A DNA stretch of 64,000 nt, from positions 186,001 through 250,000 of the forward strand of contig NZ_WEGK01000002.1 in the NCBI RefSeq assembly GCF_009604405.1, given 5' to 3'. This document shows positions 27,184 to 35,865 of the stretch, piece by piece. The DNA is from Nocardia macrotermitis (GTDB taxonomy: Bacteria > Actinomycetota > Actinomycetes > Mycobacteriales > Mycobacteriaceae). Made by a program: the position numbers and the translations under genes. The notes beneath the pieces are model-generated. The model saw only the letters and a list, made by a program, of their open reading frames with translations. It was not told where the DNA came from and ran no database searches. Positions within the stretch are counted from its first letter, which is position 1. Each line of letters opens with the position of its first letter.

Positions 27184-27945
27184 GTGCGCGACCGCGAGGG
27201 GCGCGAGGAGTCCGGCGCGCGTCCGGAGCTGGTGACCGAGGGTGTTCCGGTCTGGTTGCGTGGCGTCGTCGAGCGCGAACCGGCCGATCCGACCGGAACC
27301 AATCCGGTACTGAACCGGACGGCGATGAAGCAGGTCGTGAGTGCGGCGATGCGGCCGCGTCAGGCGTCGGTACTGGTGTTGTTCGGCGGTGCGCCCGAGG
27401 CGGATCCGGCCGCGCCGGGCGGTTTGCCCGCCGACGCGGATGTGCTGCTGACCCAGCGCGCGGCCACCTTGCGGCAACATCGCGGCCAGGTCGCCTTTCC
27501 CGGTGGCGGAGTCGAACCCGGCGACCACGGTCCGATCGACACCGCGCTGCGCGAGGCGTGGGAGGAGACCGGACTGGACCCTGCGGGTGTGGATCCGCTC
27601 GCGGTGCTGCCGAAGATCTTCGTGCCGCCCTCGCGTTTCGACGTGACGCCGGTGCTGGCGTACTGGCGCACCCCGGGTGAGGTGCGGGTGGTCAGCGAGA
27701 CCGAGGCCGCGCGGGTGGCGCGGGTGCGGATCGCGGATCTGATCGATCCGGCGAACCGGTTCGTGGTGCGGCATCCGCTGGGATACATGAGCCCGGCGTT
27801 CGAGGCCGACGGCATGCTCGTCTGGGGTTTCACGGCCGGCGTGCTGGCCGGTCTGCTCGCGGTTTCGGGATGGGAGCGGGAATGGGATCCGCACGACGTG
27901 CGTGATCTACAGGCCGCACTGGCGGCAGTGGGGATGACACTATGA
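27184..27945 (+). CDS. Nudix hydrolase, CoA pyrophosphatase type
   Basis: 253 aa. The CoA-pyrophosphatase signature is visible as LLTQRAATLRQHRGQVAFPG, then the nudix box with REAWEETGLDP. Enzymes of this group split CoA or acyl-CoA into phosphopantetheine and ADP. The GTG at 27184 is chosen because a strong ribosome site, ggaggagg (27172-27179), lies 4 bp upstream; the longer frame from 27049 has no such site and would overlap non-conserved sequence. It is coupled to marP by a 4-bp overlap. Confidence 0.8.
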   Translation: MRDREGREESGARPELVTEGVPVWLRGVVEREPADPTGTNPVLNRTAMKQVVSAAMRPRQASVLVLFGGAPEADPAAPGGLPADADVLLTQRAATLRQHRGQVAFPGGGVEPGDHGPIDTALREAWEETGLDPAGVDPLAVLPKIFVPPSRFDVTPVLAYWRTPGEVRVVSETEAARVARVRIADLIDPANRFVVRHPLGYMSPAFEADGMLVWGFTAGVLAGLLAVSGWEREWDPHDVRDLQAALAAVGMTL

Positions 27946-29135
27946 CCTCGTCGGACTGGCTCGATATCGCGGTGGTGATCATCGCGCTGCTGGCCGCCTC
28001 CTCGGGCTGGCGCCAAGGCGCGGTGGCCTCGGCGCTGGCGTTCCTGGGGGTGATCCTGGGCGCGGTGGCGGGCATCCTGATCGCGCCGCACATCCTGGTG
28101 CACATCTCCGAGGGGCGTAAACGCGTCCTGGTCGGCGTGGTGCTGATCGTGGCGCTGGTGATCGTCGGCGAGGTGGCGGGCATGGTGCTGGGCCGCGCGG
28201 CCCGCAGCGGGATGCGCAATCCGTTCATCCGCTCGGTGGACAGCGTGGTGGGCGCGTGCCTGCAACTGGTCGCGGTGCTCGCGACGGCGTGGCTGCTGGC
28301 GTTGCCGCTGGCGTCGTCCTCGCAACCGGCGATCGCCGCCGCGGTGAACGGGTCGCGGGTGCTCTCGGAGGTCAACAAGGTCGCGCCGAACTGGTTGCGC
28401 CGGGTGCCCAACGAATTCTCCAAACTGCTCAACACCTCCGGGCTGCCGGATGTGATCGGCCCGTTCAGCCGCGCGCCGATCGCCGCGGTCGCGCCGCCGG
28501 ACGGCAGCGTGCTGAACAGTCCGGTCGCGGTCAACCTGCAGCACAGTGTGTTGCGGATTCGCGGTGTCGCGTCGAGTTGTCAACGGATGCTGGAGGGTTC
28601 GGGCTTCGTCGTCGCGCCCGAGCGGATCATGACCAACGCGCACGTCGTCGCCGGAACCAACTCGCTCCAGGTCGATACCGCCAAGGGACCGCTGGACGCG
28701 ACGGTGGTGCTGTTCGATCCGTCCAAGGATGTGGCGGTGCTGGATGTGCCCGGCCTGCAGGCGCCGGTGATCCCGCTGGCCTCGGAGGCGGCGACCTCGG
28801 GGGAGAGTTCGATCGTGCTCGGTTATCCGGGCGGCGGTGCGTACACTGCCAGCGCGGCCCGGGTGCGGGAGACGTTGAACCTGACCGGTCCCAACATCTA
28901 CAAGAACGACACCGTCGAGCGTGAGGTCTACACGGTGCGCGGCAAGGTCCGCGCGGGCAATTCCGGTGGGCCGCTGGTGGATACGCAGGGTGACGTACTG
29001 GGCGTGGTGTTCGGTGCGGCCGTCACCGACGAGGACACCGGATATGTGTTGACGTTGAAGGAGATCAAGTCCGATCTCGATGTCGCGGCCAGTCGCACGG
29101 CCGCCGTCGGCACCGGGCAGTGCGTGCTGAGCTGA
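27942..29135 (+). CDS. marP: Membrane-bound periplasmic serine protease MarP
   Basis: 397 aa. Four hydrophobic segments (residues about 10-125) are followed by a chymotrypsin-like protease domain. The catalytic triad is His234 (NAHVV), Asp263 (KDVAVLDV) and Ser341 (GNSGGP). Cys213 and Cys394 are placed as in M. tuberculosis MarP, where a disulphide stabilises the active form. MarP is needed for acid resistance and acts on a peptidoglycan hydrolase there. ATGA overlap couples it to the nudix gene. Confidence 0.93.
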   Translation: MTSSDWLDIAVVIIALLAASSGWRQGAVASALAFLGVILGAVAGILIAPHILVHISEGRKRVLVGVVLIVALVIVGEVAGMVLGRAARSGMRNPFIRSVDSVVGACLQLVAVLATAWLLALPLASSSQPAIAAAVNGSRVLSEVNKVAPNWLRRVPNEFSKLLNTSGLPDVIGPFSRAPIAAVAPPDGSVLNSPVAVNLQHSVLRIRGVASSCQRMLEGSGFVVAPERIMTNAHVVAGTNSLQVDTAKGPLDATVVLFDPSKDVAVLDVPGLQAPVIPLASEAATSGESSIVLGYPGGGAYTASAARVRETLNLTGPNIYKNDTVEREVYTVRGKVRAGNSGGPLVDTQGDVLGVVFGAAVTDEDTGYVLTLKEIKSDLDVAASRTAAVGTGQCVLS

Positions 29136-29193
29136 CGGTTTCTGCCCTCGCTTGCCCTCGGAGATCCGCCGGGCACGCGGGGTGCCCGGTCGT

Positions 29194-29545
29194 GGTTCGG
29201 TCGGGGGCCGTGGTGTCGGGTGGCTCGGTAGCGGTTCGGTCGGGGGCCGTGGTGTCGGGTGGCTCGGTAGCGGTTCGGTAGGGGGCCGTGGTGTCGGGTG
29301 GCTCGGTAGCGGTTCGGTCGGGGGCCGTGGTGTCGGGTGGCTCGGTAGCGGTTCGGTCGGGGGCCGTGGTGTCGGGTGGCTCGGTAGCGGTTCGGTCGGG
29401 GGCCGTGGTGTCGGGTGGCTCGGTAGCGGTTCGGTCGGGGGCCGAGATGTCGGGTGGCTCGGTAGCGGTTCGGTCGGGGGCCGAGATGTCGGGTGGCTCG
29501 GTAGCGATTCGGTCGGGGCCGAGGTGTCGGGCGACCTGGTAGCGA
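29194..29545 (+). repeat. 39-bp tandem repeat (minisatellite) between marP and ephE
   Basis: About eight tandem copies of a 39-bp unit that starts ggttcggtcgggggccgt and continues ggtgtcgggtggctcggtagc, plus a degraded ninth copy to about 29545. The unit length is a multiple of three, so an open frame runs through it (13-residue unit GSVGGRGVGWLGS), but it lacks a plausible start and RBS. It fills the 497-bp gap between two convergent genes. Copies are almost identical, which suggests recent expansion. Confidence 0.9.
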
Positions 29546-29632
29546 TTCGGGCGCAGGGAGATGTGCCCGGTGGCCGATCGTGGTTCGGGCGCTATCCGTG
29601 CCGCTCCGAAATCGGTTGTTGCCGTTGAGAGT

Positions 29633-30601
29633 TCAGGACAGCAGCTTCGCCAGCTCTGCGGTGACCTGCTGCGGGCTCTCCTGATGCGCGAAATGCCCTG
29701 CGCCCGTGAGGGTTACGATGCGGCGGTTGGGGGAGAGGCGTCGGCCGCGGCGGATGGTGGCGTCGAGGATGTAGTCGTCGGATTCGCCGCGCAGGGCCAG
29801 GACCGGGATGTGGACCGGCGCGCGCATCGCGGACATGAAGCGGTGGCCGTCCGGACGCCACTGGCTGCGGAACGCCCAGCGCTGATATTCCAGAGCACAG
29901 TGCGCGGTGCCGGGAATGCGGATGGCCGCGCGCATGCGGCGGGCGGTGTCGACGAATTCGGCCGATCCGGACCAGCCGGTTCCGGCCCGCTGCCGCAGCA
30001 GTCGTTCGACCTCGAAACCGTCCTGCGCGGTGAGCAGGCGTTCGCCGTAGCGGGGCGGCTGATAACGCAGGAAGTTCGGCAGGTAGGTCCGGCGTTGCCG
30101 CCCGTCGCGCAGCACGGCCTGCTTGAGCGCGGCCGGATGCGGGGAACTGATCACCGCGATCGACCGCACCAGCCGCGGATGCAGGACCGCGGTCGCCCAG
30201 CACACCAACCCGCCCTCGGCGTGGCCGACCAGGGTGGCGTCGGTGTGGCCCAGGGCGCGGACCAGTCCGGCGATGTCACCGGCCAGGGTCCAGCCGTCGT
30301 AGCCGCGCGGCGGCTTGTCCGAATCGCCGTAACCGCGCAGATCCACCGCGACCGCGCGGAAACCCAGTTCGGCCAGTCCGGTCAACTGATGGCGCCAGGA
30401 CCACCAGAAGTCGCCGAACCCGTGCAACAGCAGCACCAGCGGGGCGGTCGTCTCGGCCGCTACCGAATCATGCGCGCGCGCAACGGATCCGGGCGCGGCC
30501 TCGGCGATGTGGAATCGAATGCCGTTGGCATGCACGTCCTTGTGGGTCCACGGTCCGTCGTAGCGGACGCTCGACGGATCCGGACTCGGGGTAGACGACA
30601 C
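29633..30601 (-). CDS. ephE: Alpha/beta hydrolase, EphE-like, with altered nucleophile
   Basis: 322 aa. Fold motifs are present: LLHGFGDFWWSW (oxyanion region), LRGYGDSDKPP and the late GAGHFAHQESP with the catalytic His. The nucleophile elbow reads VGHAEGG, so the position normally held by Asp (epoxide hydrolase) or Ser (esterase) is Ala. The gene matches the position of M. tuberculosis ephE, but hydrolysis by the usual mechanism looks unlikely unless the neighbouring Glu acts. The GTG at 30601 fits the family start; the ATG at 30649 is possible. It overlaps nothing else and precedes the minisatellite. Confidence 0.75.
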   Translation of the reverse strand: MSSTPSPDPSSVRYDGPWTHKDVHANGIRFHIAEAAPGSVARAHDSVAAETTAPLVLLLHGFGDFWWSWRHQLTGLAELGFRAVAVDLRGYGDSDKPPRGYDGWTLAGDIAGLVRALGHTDATLVGHAEGGLVCWATAVLHPRLVRSIAVISSPHPAALKQAVLRDGRQRRTYLPNFLRYQPPRYGERLLTAQDGFEVERLLRQRAGTGWSGSAEFVDTARRMRAAIRIPGTAHCALEYQRWAFRSQWRPDGHRFMSAMRAPVHIPVLALRGESDDYILDATIRRGRRLSPNRRIVTLTGAGHFAHQESPQQVTAELAKLLS

Positions 30602-30623
30602 GCCGGAAAGCGTAATCGGCGCG

Positions 30624-31130
30624 CTATCGACCCGACGTGCCGACCGCATCGTCGGCGTCCACGGCGTGCGCGCCGAGTCCCTGCGGCAGCACGCTGCGGG
30701 TCTCCTTCAGGGTGCTGATGGTCTTGGCCGGCGCCCGCAGCTTGCGCACCTTCAGATATCCGAGCAGGGCGAATGCGACTGTCGCCACGATCATCAGCGC
30801 GAACACGATCAGGAACGCCGCCCACCGGTACAGCCACACATCGAGCAGTTCGGCGAGGAAGAAGAAAAAGAAGAAGCTGGAGAACAGCAGGATGGTCAGC
30901 GCGACGATGAAGTAGACGCTGCCCTGCACACCCTTGCGGATCTCCCCGGTCACCTCGGCCTTGGCCAACGCGACCTCGGCGCGGACCAACGTCGACATCT
31001 GTTCGGTGGCATCGCGAACCAGGTCTCCGATGCTCGCGGTGCGCGTGGTGTCGACCTCGGACAGCGGAATAGAGGTAATGGCCCGGCCACCGTCGCCGCC
31101 CTGCCCGTTACCGCCCTGTGTGAAGCTCAA
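30624..31130 (-). CDS. Phage-holin-family (DUF1469) membrane protein (Rv3669-like)
   Basis: 168 aa. Two close membrane segments, YFIVALTILLFSSFFFFFFL and WAAFLIVFALMIVATVAFAL, follow a charged helix, DLVRDATEQMSTLVRAEVALAKAEV, typical of the actinobacterial holin-like DUF1469 family. The run of Phe is striking. The TTG at 31130 is preferred because agaaggg lies just upstream (about 31134-31140). It sits immediately upstream of ephE and may be co-transcribed. Function unknown; probably integral to the inner membrane. Confidence 0.75.
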   Translation of the reverse strand: MSFTQGGNGQGGDGGRAITSIPLSEVDTTRTASIGDLVRDATEQMSTLVRAEVALAKAEVTGEIRKGVQGSVYFIVALTILLFSSFFFFFFLAELLDVWLYRWAAFLIVFALMIVATVAFALLGYLKVRKLRAPAKTISTLKETRSVLPQGLGAHAVDADDAVGTSGR

Positions 31131-31351
31131 TGCTCGACCCTTCTCCCTGTCCCTGTGCTGTCCGGCTCGGGCTCGGTGCACGCCGCCGAACTCCGTCGTA
31201 TACCGCCCGCCGCAACAGTAGCGCCGAACCGTTGGAACGCGGCGCTGCACCATCACCAACACGCCATTACCGGCGCGGCTTGTCGTTCAACCCGGCAAGC
31301 GCATGGTCCAAGGGCGAACCACACCACCATAGAGCCGACGTCTCGGCTCAA

Positions 31352-31706
31352 CGTAACCACCAACGCGCCCAGCGGCGAATCGTCTCCGTCCGGCCGGGAG
31401 TTGCCCGCGAAGCGAAAGGCTCAACAAGCCAACCCCAAAGGTTTTCGGCGCGGCTCGTCGTTCAGCCCTCGAAGCGCAAGACCCAAGGCAGAGTCCCGAG
31501 GGCTGAACGACGAGCCAGCAAGCCACCGAGCCAACCCAACGCAACAACCAACGCGCCCAGGGGCGAATCGTCTCCGTCCGGCTGGAAATCGCCCGCGAAG
31601 CGAAAGGCTCAACAAGGCCAGCTCCAAGGGTTTTCGGCGCGGCTCGTCGTTCAGCCCTCGAAGCGCATGGCCGAAGGCCGAGTCTCGAGGGGTGAACGAC
31701 GAGCCA
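31352..31706. repeat. Two copies of a ~155-bp repeat with 20-bp inverted arms
   Basis: Copy 1, 31361-31516, and copy 2, 31550-31705, share the block caacgcgcccag, cgaatcgtctccgtccggc, cccgcgaagcgaaaggctc, aaggttttcggcgcggctcg and the hairpin. The hairpin in copy 1 is ggctcgtcgttcagccctcg (31452-31471) with cgagggctgaacgacgagcc (31497-31516), a perfect 20-bp stem with a 25-nt loop. In copy 2 the right arm has one change. Confidence 0.8.
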
Positions 31707-31838
31707 CACGGGCGCCGAAAACCTGCCGCAGCGGAGCGGAGGCCAAAGACACAGCGCATGGCCGAAGGCCGAGTCTCGAGGGCTGAACGACGAGCCACAC
31801 GGGCGCCGAAAACCTGCCGGAGCGGAGCGGAGGCCAAA
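31663..31838. repeat. Two tandem 85-bp repeats with GC-rich arm
   Basis: 31663-31747 and 31754-31838 are nearly identical: gcgcatggccgaaggccgag, then tgaacgacgagccacacggg, then cgccgaaaacctgccg, then agcggagcggaggccaaa. Read on the minus strand, the end is ggcctccgctccgct, which is the left arm of the dispersed repeats at 16.7 and 22.4 kb. So the three loci share one repeat family. The repeats abut the acs stop codon. Confidence 0.8.
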
Positions 31839-31847
31839 AATACAGCC

Positions 31848-33800
31848 CTACCAGTTGGTCTTCTGGGTGCGGATGGCCTCGAAGACGTTGGGGTCCACGA
31901 GGGTTGAGGTGTCGCCGAGTTCGCGGCCCTCGGCGACGTCGCGCAGCAGGCGGCGCATGATCTTGCCCGAACGGGTCTTGGGGAGCTCGGGGACGATGTG
32001 GATCTCGCGGGGCCGGGCGATGGGGCTGATCTCGCGGGACACTTCGGCTTTGAGTTCGGCGACGAGGTCCTGGCCGGTGTTCTTGGCTTCGGCGGTGAGG
32101 ATGACGAACGCGACGATGCCCTGGCCGGTGGTGTCGTCGCTGGCCCCGACGACGGCGGCCTCGGCGACGCCGGAGTGTCCGACGAGGGCGGATTCGACCT
32201 CCGCGGTGGAGATGCGGTGTCCGGAGACGTTCATGACGTCGTCGACGCGGCCCAGCACCCACAGGTCGCCGTCGGTGTCGAGTTTCGCGCCGTCACCCGC
32301 GAAGTACCAGCCCTTGTCGCCGTAGCGATCCCAGTAGGTGGCCTGGTAACGCTCCATATCGCCCCAGATGCCGCGCAGCATCGAGGGCCAGGGCTGATCC
32401 AGTACGAGGTAGCCGTTGGCCTCGGTTTCGCCGAGGGTGACCGGATTGCCTTCCTCGTCCACGACTTTCGCCGAGATACCGGGCACCGGGGTCATGGCGG
32501 CGCCGGGTTTGGCGGTGGTGACGCCGGGCAGCGGGGAGATCATGATCGCGCCGGTCTCGGTCTGCCACCAGGTGTCCACGATGGGTGCGGTGTTCGCGCC
32601 GATGACCTCGCGGTACCAGCGCCACGCCTCCGGGTTGATCGGCTCGCCGACCGATCCCAGCACGCGGATCGAGGACAGATCGTGCGCGTCGGGAATCTCC
32701 CGGCCCCACTTCATGAACGTGCGCACCAGCGTGGGGGCGATGTAATAGATTGTGACGCCGTACTTTTCGATGATCTGCCAGTGCCGGTGCTCATCGGGGA
32801 AGTTCGGGGTGCCCTCGTAGACGACCTGCGTGGTGCGGTTCGACAGCGGCCCGTAGACGATGTAGCTGTGCCCGGTGACCCAGCCGATATCGGCGGTGCA
32901 CCAGTACACGTCCTGTCCCGGTTTGTGGTCGAAGACGTTGTGGTGGGTGTAGGAGACCTGGGTCAGATATCCGCCGGTGGTGTGCAGGATGCCCTTGGGT
33001 TTCCCGGTCGTGCCCGAGGTGTACAGGATGTACAGCGGATGCTCGGCCTCGAACGCCTGGGCCTCGTGTTCGGTGCCGGCCCCGGCGACGGTGTCGTGCC
33101 ACCACAGGTCGCGGCCCTCGGTCCAGGGCACCTCGATCTCGGTGCGGCGCACCACGAGTACGTGTTCGACGCTGTGCGAGCCGCCGATCAGCGCCTCGTC
33201 GACGGCCTCCTTGAGCGGGGCGGCCTTACCGCGACGCCACTGCCCGTCGGTGGTGATGACCAGGCGGGCGGCCGCGTCATCGATCCGCTGCCGTAGCGCA
33301 CTGGGCGAGAATCCGGCGAACACCACCGAATGCGTCAGCCCCAGCCGCGCGCACGCGAGCATGGACACGATCGCCTCGGGAATCATCGGCATGTAGATCG
33401 CGACCCGGTCACCGGCCCGCAAACCCAGCTCGGTCAGGTAATTCGCGGCCTGCGACACCTCGGCCAGCAACTGCGCGTAGGTGATCGCGCGTGCATCGCC
33501 GGGCTCACCCTCCCAATGGATCGCGACCTGATCGCCGTGCCCGTCGATGACGTGCCGATCCACACAGTTGTAGGCGACGTTCAGCTTCCCGTCCCCGAAC
33601 CAGCGCGCGACGGGGGCGTCGTCCCAGTCCAGCACCCGGCTGAACGGCTCGTGCCAATGCAGCCGGTTGGCCTGCTCGGCCCAGAACGCGTCACGGTCCG
33701 CGGCGGCCCGGTCGTACAGGGACGCATCGGCATTGGCCGCGGCGGCGAATTCCGCGGTCGGCGGATACGCCTTCAGGTGATCAGCGGTGTTCTCGGTCAT
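31848..33800 (-). CDS. acs: Acetyl-CoA synthetase
   Basis: 650 aa, full length. The AMP-binding signature YTSGTTGKPKG, the later GWYFAGDGAKLD and the C-terminal PKTRSGKIMRR with the acetylation-regulated Lys are all present. The enzyme makes acetyl-CoA from acetate, ATP and CoA. The ATG at 33800 follows agaggcgag; an upstream in-frame ATG would add 59 residues with no similarity. It is divergent from the dipeptide importer. Confidence 0.95.
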   Translation of the reverse strand: MTENTADHLKAYPPTAEFAAAANADASLYDRAAADRDAFWAEQANRLHWHEPFSRVLDWDDAPVARWFGDGKLNVAYNCVDRHVIDGHGDQVAIHWEGEPGDARAITYAQLLAEVSQAANYLTELGLRAGDRVAIYMPMIPEAIVSMLACARLGLTHSVVFAGFSPSALRQRIDDAAARLVITTDGQWRRGKAAPLKEAVDEALIGGSHSVEHVLVVRRTEIEVPWTEGRDLWWHDTVAGAGTEHEAQAFEAEHPLYILYTSGTTGKPKGILHTTGGYLTQVSYTHHNVFDHKPGQDVYWCTADIGWVTGHSYIVYGPLSNRTTQVVYEGTPNFPDEHRHWQIIEKYGVTIYYIAPTLVRTFMKWGREIPDAHDLSSIRVLGSVGEPINPEAWRWYREVIGANTAPIVDTWWQTETGAIMISPLPGVTTAKPGAAMTPVPGISAKVVDEEGNPVTLGETEANGYLVLDQPWPSMLRGIWGDMERYQATYWDRYGDKGWYFAGDGAKLDTDGDLWVLGRVDDVMNVSGHRISTAEVESALVGHSGVAEAAVVGASDDTTGQGIVAFVILTAEAKNTGQDLVAELKAEVSREISPIARPREIHIVPELPKTRSGKIMRRLLRDVAEGRELGDTSTLVDPNVFEAIRTQKTNW

Positions 33801-34175
33801 CTCGCCTCTTCTTTCGCATGCTTCAGCCGGGGGTGAGCGCGGCCACATTCCGACAGTAACGGACCGCGACACCTGTCGTGGGCGGGTCCCGAGGGTCGAT
33901 CCGGCGTCGACTCCGTTGTCCGGTGCGTCCCGGCGTGTCGGCGGCGAACTCGGCGCTGTGCCTAGGCAATTGTGCAAGGTGTCAACCGAATCGCCCGCAA
34001 TGGGTCGGTCATGTTGCCGGTTTGCTAACAGGACGCGCGAACCGGGGTGGATCCGCTGACAACATCCGGTTGTATGGCTAATGTCCGATTCACATCTGGC
34101 GATCGACCGGCCCGTGCATGGAGACCCCGTGCACGCCGCCGGTCGTCTCGCCCGTCCTGGAATCGGGAGAATGCG
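33801..34175. other. Divergent promoter region of acs and dppA
   Basis: 375 bp with no recognised gene. It must carry both promoters; no clear operator was recognised. Confidence 0.5.
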
Positions 34176-35786
34176 TTGAGAGTCAAGACGATTACCGCGC
34201 TGGCCGCGGCGGCATTACTGGCGGCAGGTCTGGTACTGACCGGCTGTTCGTCCGGGGGCGGTGTGGACGAGGGGGTGGTGACCACGTTCGCCTCCGAACC
34301 CCAGAATCCGCTGGTCCCGACCAATACCAACGAGAACATGGGCGGTCGCGTGGTGGACCGGCTGTGGGCCGGGCTGAAGTACTACGACGCCGACGGCAAC
34401 GCGCACGACGAGATGGCGCAGAAGATCGACACCACCGATCGGCAGCACTACACGATCACCATCAAGCCGGACTGGAAGTTCACCAATGGTGAAGCGGTGA
34501 CGGCGAAGTCGTTCGTCGACGCCTGGAACTACGGTGCGCTCAGCACCAACGGCCAGAACCAGAACTGGGCGTTCAGCCTGATCCAGGGCTACGACGACCT
34601 GTCCACGAATCCGCCCAAGGCACAGACGATGTCGGGCCTGAAGGTGGTCGACGACCACACCTTCACCGTGGACCTGAAGAACCCGTCGATCGACTTCACC
34701 CTGCAACTGGGCTTCGCGCCGTTCTACCCGCTGCCCAGCGTCGCCTACAAGGATATGAAGGCGTTCGGGGAGAACCCGATCGGCAACGGCCCGTACAAGT
34801 TCGCGCGCGATGGCGCCTGGCAGCACCAGGTTTCGATCGATCTGGTGCCGAATCCGGACTACCACGGTGGCCGGCCCGCCAAGAACAAGGGCTTGCAGTT
34901 CAAGATGTACCAGAGCTACGAGGCGGGCTACAACGACCTGCTCGCGGGCAATCTGGACACCATCGACCGGATTCCGAACAACGCGCTGACCACGTTCAAG
35001 AAGGATCTCGGCGACCGCGCCATCGTGAAGCCGACCGCGCAGAGCGAGCACATCGGCATCCAGAGTTCGCTCCCGCACTTCGGCGGTCAGGAAGGACTGT
35101 TGCGGCGCAAGGCCATTTCGATGGCCATCAACCGGGAACAGATCTCCGACACCATCTTCCACGGAACCAAGGGCCCGGCGAAGGACTTCACCGCGACCAC
35201 GCTGCCCGGCTTCAACCCGAACGTGCCGGGTAACGAAGTGCTGCAATACAATCCGACCGAGGCGAAGAAGGTGTGGGCCGAGGCCGACGCGATCTCGCCG
35301 TGGTCCGGCAAGTTCGAGATCGCCTACAACGCGGACGGTACGCATCAGGCGTGGGTCGAGGCGACCGCCAACAGCATCAAGAACACTCTCGGTATCGACG
35401 CGTCGGGGACTCCGCTGCCGACGTTCAAGCAGATCCGGGATCAGGTGCACAGCAAGACGATCGGCAAGGCGTTCCGTTACGGCTGGCAGGGCGACTACCC
35501 GTCGATGCTGGAATTCCTGACCTCGCAGTACCAAACCGGTTCGGAGACAAACGATGTCGGCTACTCCGATCCCGAGTTCGACAACCTGCTGGTGCAGGCG
35601 CAGTCCGCGGCCACGCCGGAGGATTCCTACAAGGTGATCACCCAGGCCCAGGCGGTGCTGTTCCGCGATATGGCCGATATCCCGGTGCTGGATTACAAAG
35701 GCACGGGCGGATATTCGGTGAATGTGAAGTCGGCAAAGCTCACCTGGTGTGGGTTGTTCGACTTCGAGAACATCGTGAAGAACTAG
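34176..35786 (+). CDS. dppA: Peptide ABC transporter substrate-binding lipoprotein DppA
   Basis: 536 aa. Lipoprotein signal peptide with lipobox LTGC (LRVKTITALAAAALLAAG, then LVLTGCSS). The mature protein matches SBP family 5 (oligopeptide-binding), for example NGEAVTAKSFVDAWNYG and the later NPIGNGPYKF. It binds peptides outside the membrane and passes them to DppBC. The TTG at 34176 is chosen: gggag (34165-34169) lies 6 bp upstream and the signal peptide begins there. First gene of dppABCD. In M. tuberculosis the same importer also helps take up haem. Confidence 0.9.
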   Translation: MRVKTITALAAAALLAAGLVLTGCSSGGGVDEGVVTTFASEPQNPLVPTNTNENMGGRVVDRLWAGLKYYDADGNAHDEMAQKIDTTDRQHYTITIKPDWKFTNGEAVTAKSFVDAWNYGALSTNGQNQNWAFSLIQGYDDLSTNPPKAQTMSGLKVVDDHTFTVDLKNPSIDFTLQLGFAPFYPLPSVAYKDMKAFGENPIGNGPYKFARDGAWQHQVSIDLVPNPDYHGGRPAKNKGLQFKMYQSYEAGYNDLLAGNLDTIDRIPNNALTTFKKDLGDRAIVKPTAQSEHIGIQSSLPHFGGQEGLLRRKAISMAINREQISDTIFHGTKGPAKDFTATTLPGFNPNVPGNEVLQYNPTEAKKVWAEADAISPWSGKFEIAYNADGTHQAWVEATANSIKNTLGIDASGTPLPTFKQIRDQVHSKTIGKAFRYGWQGDYPSMLEFLTSQYQTGSETNDVGYSDPEFDNLLVQAQSAATPEDSYKVITQAQAVLFRDMADIPVLDYKGTGGYSVNVKSAKLTWCGLFDFENIVKN

Positions 35787-35865
35787 TTGCACGGAGCCGG
35801 GGCCGCGCCGACATTCCGCCACCGGCGGTTCGGCACGGCCCCGGCCATCGACCGCGGAGGCACAT

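Larger units (their letters stand above)
31131..31847. other. Repeat-rich non-coding gap between acs and the holin-like gene
   Basis: 717 bp with no gene. It holds two kinds of repeat (see separate entries) and strong hairpins. Open frames cross it on both strands but have no consistent codon bias and only translate the repeats. An early degenerate copy is seen at about 31271-31320. Confidence 0.7.

Noticed and set aside
29152..29628. 158-codon ORF through the 39-bp repeat
   Set aside because: It only translates the minisatellite and lacks a ribosome site; listed as a repeat instead.
31160..31907. Several ORFs across the acs-holin gap
   Set aside because: They translate repeats on both strands and share no family; no coding bias.
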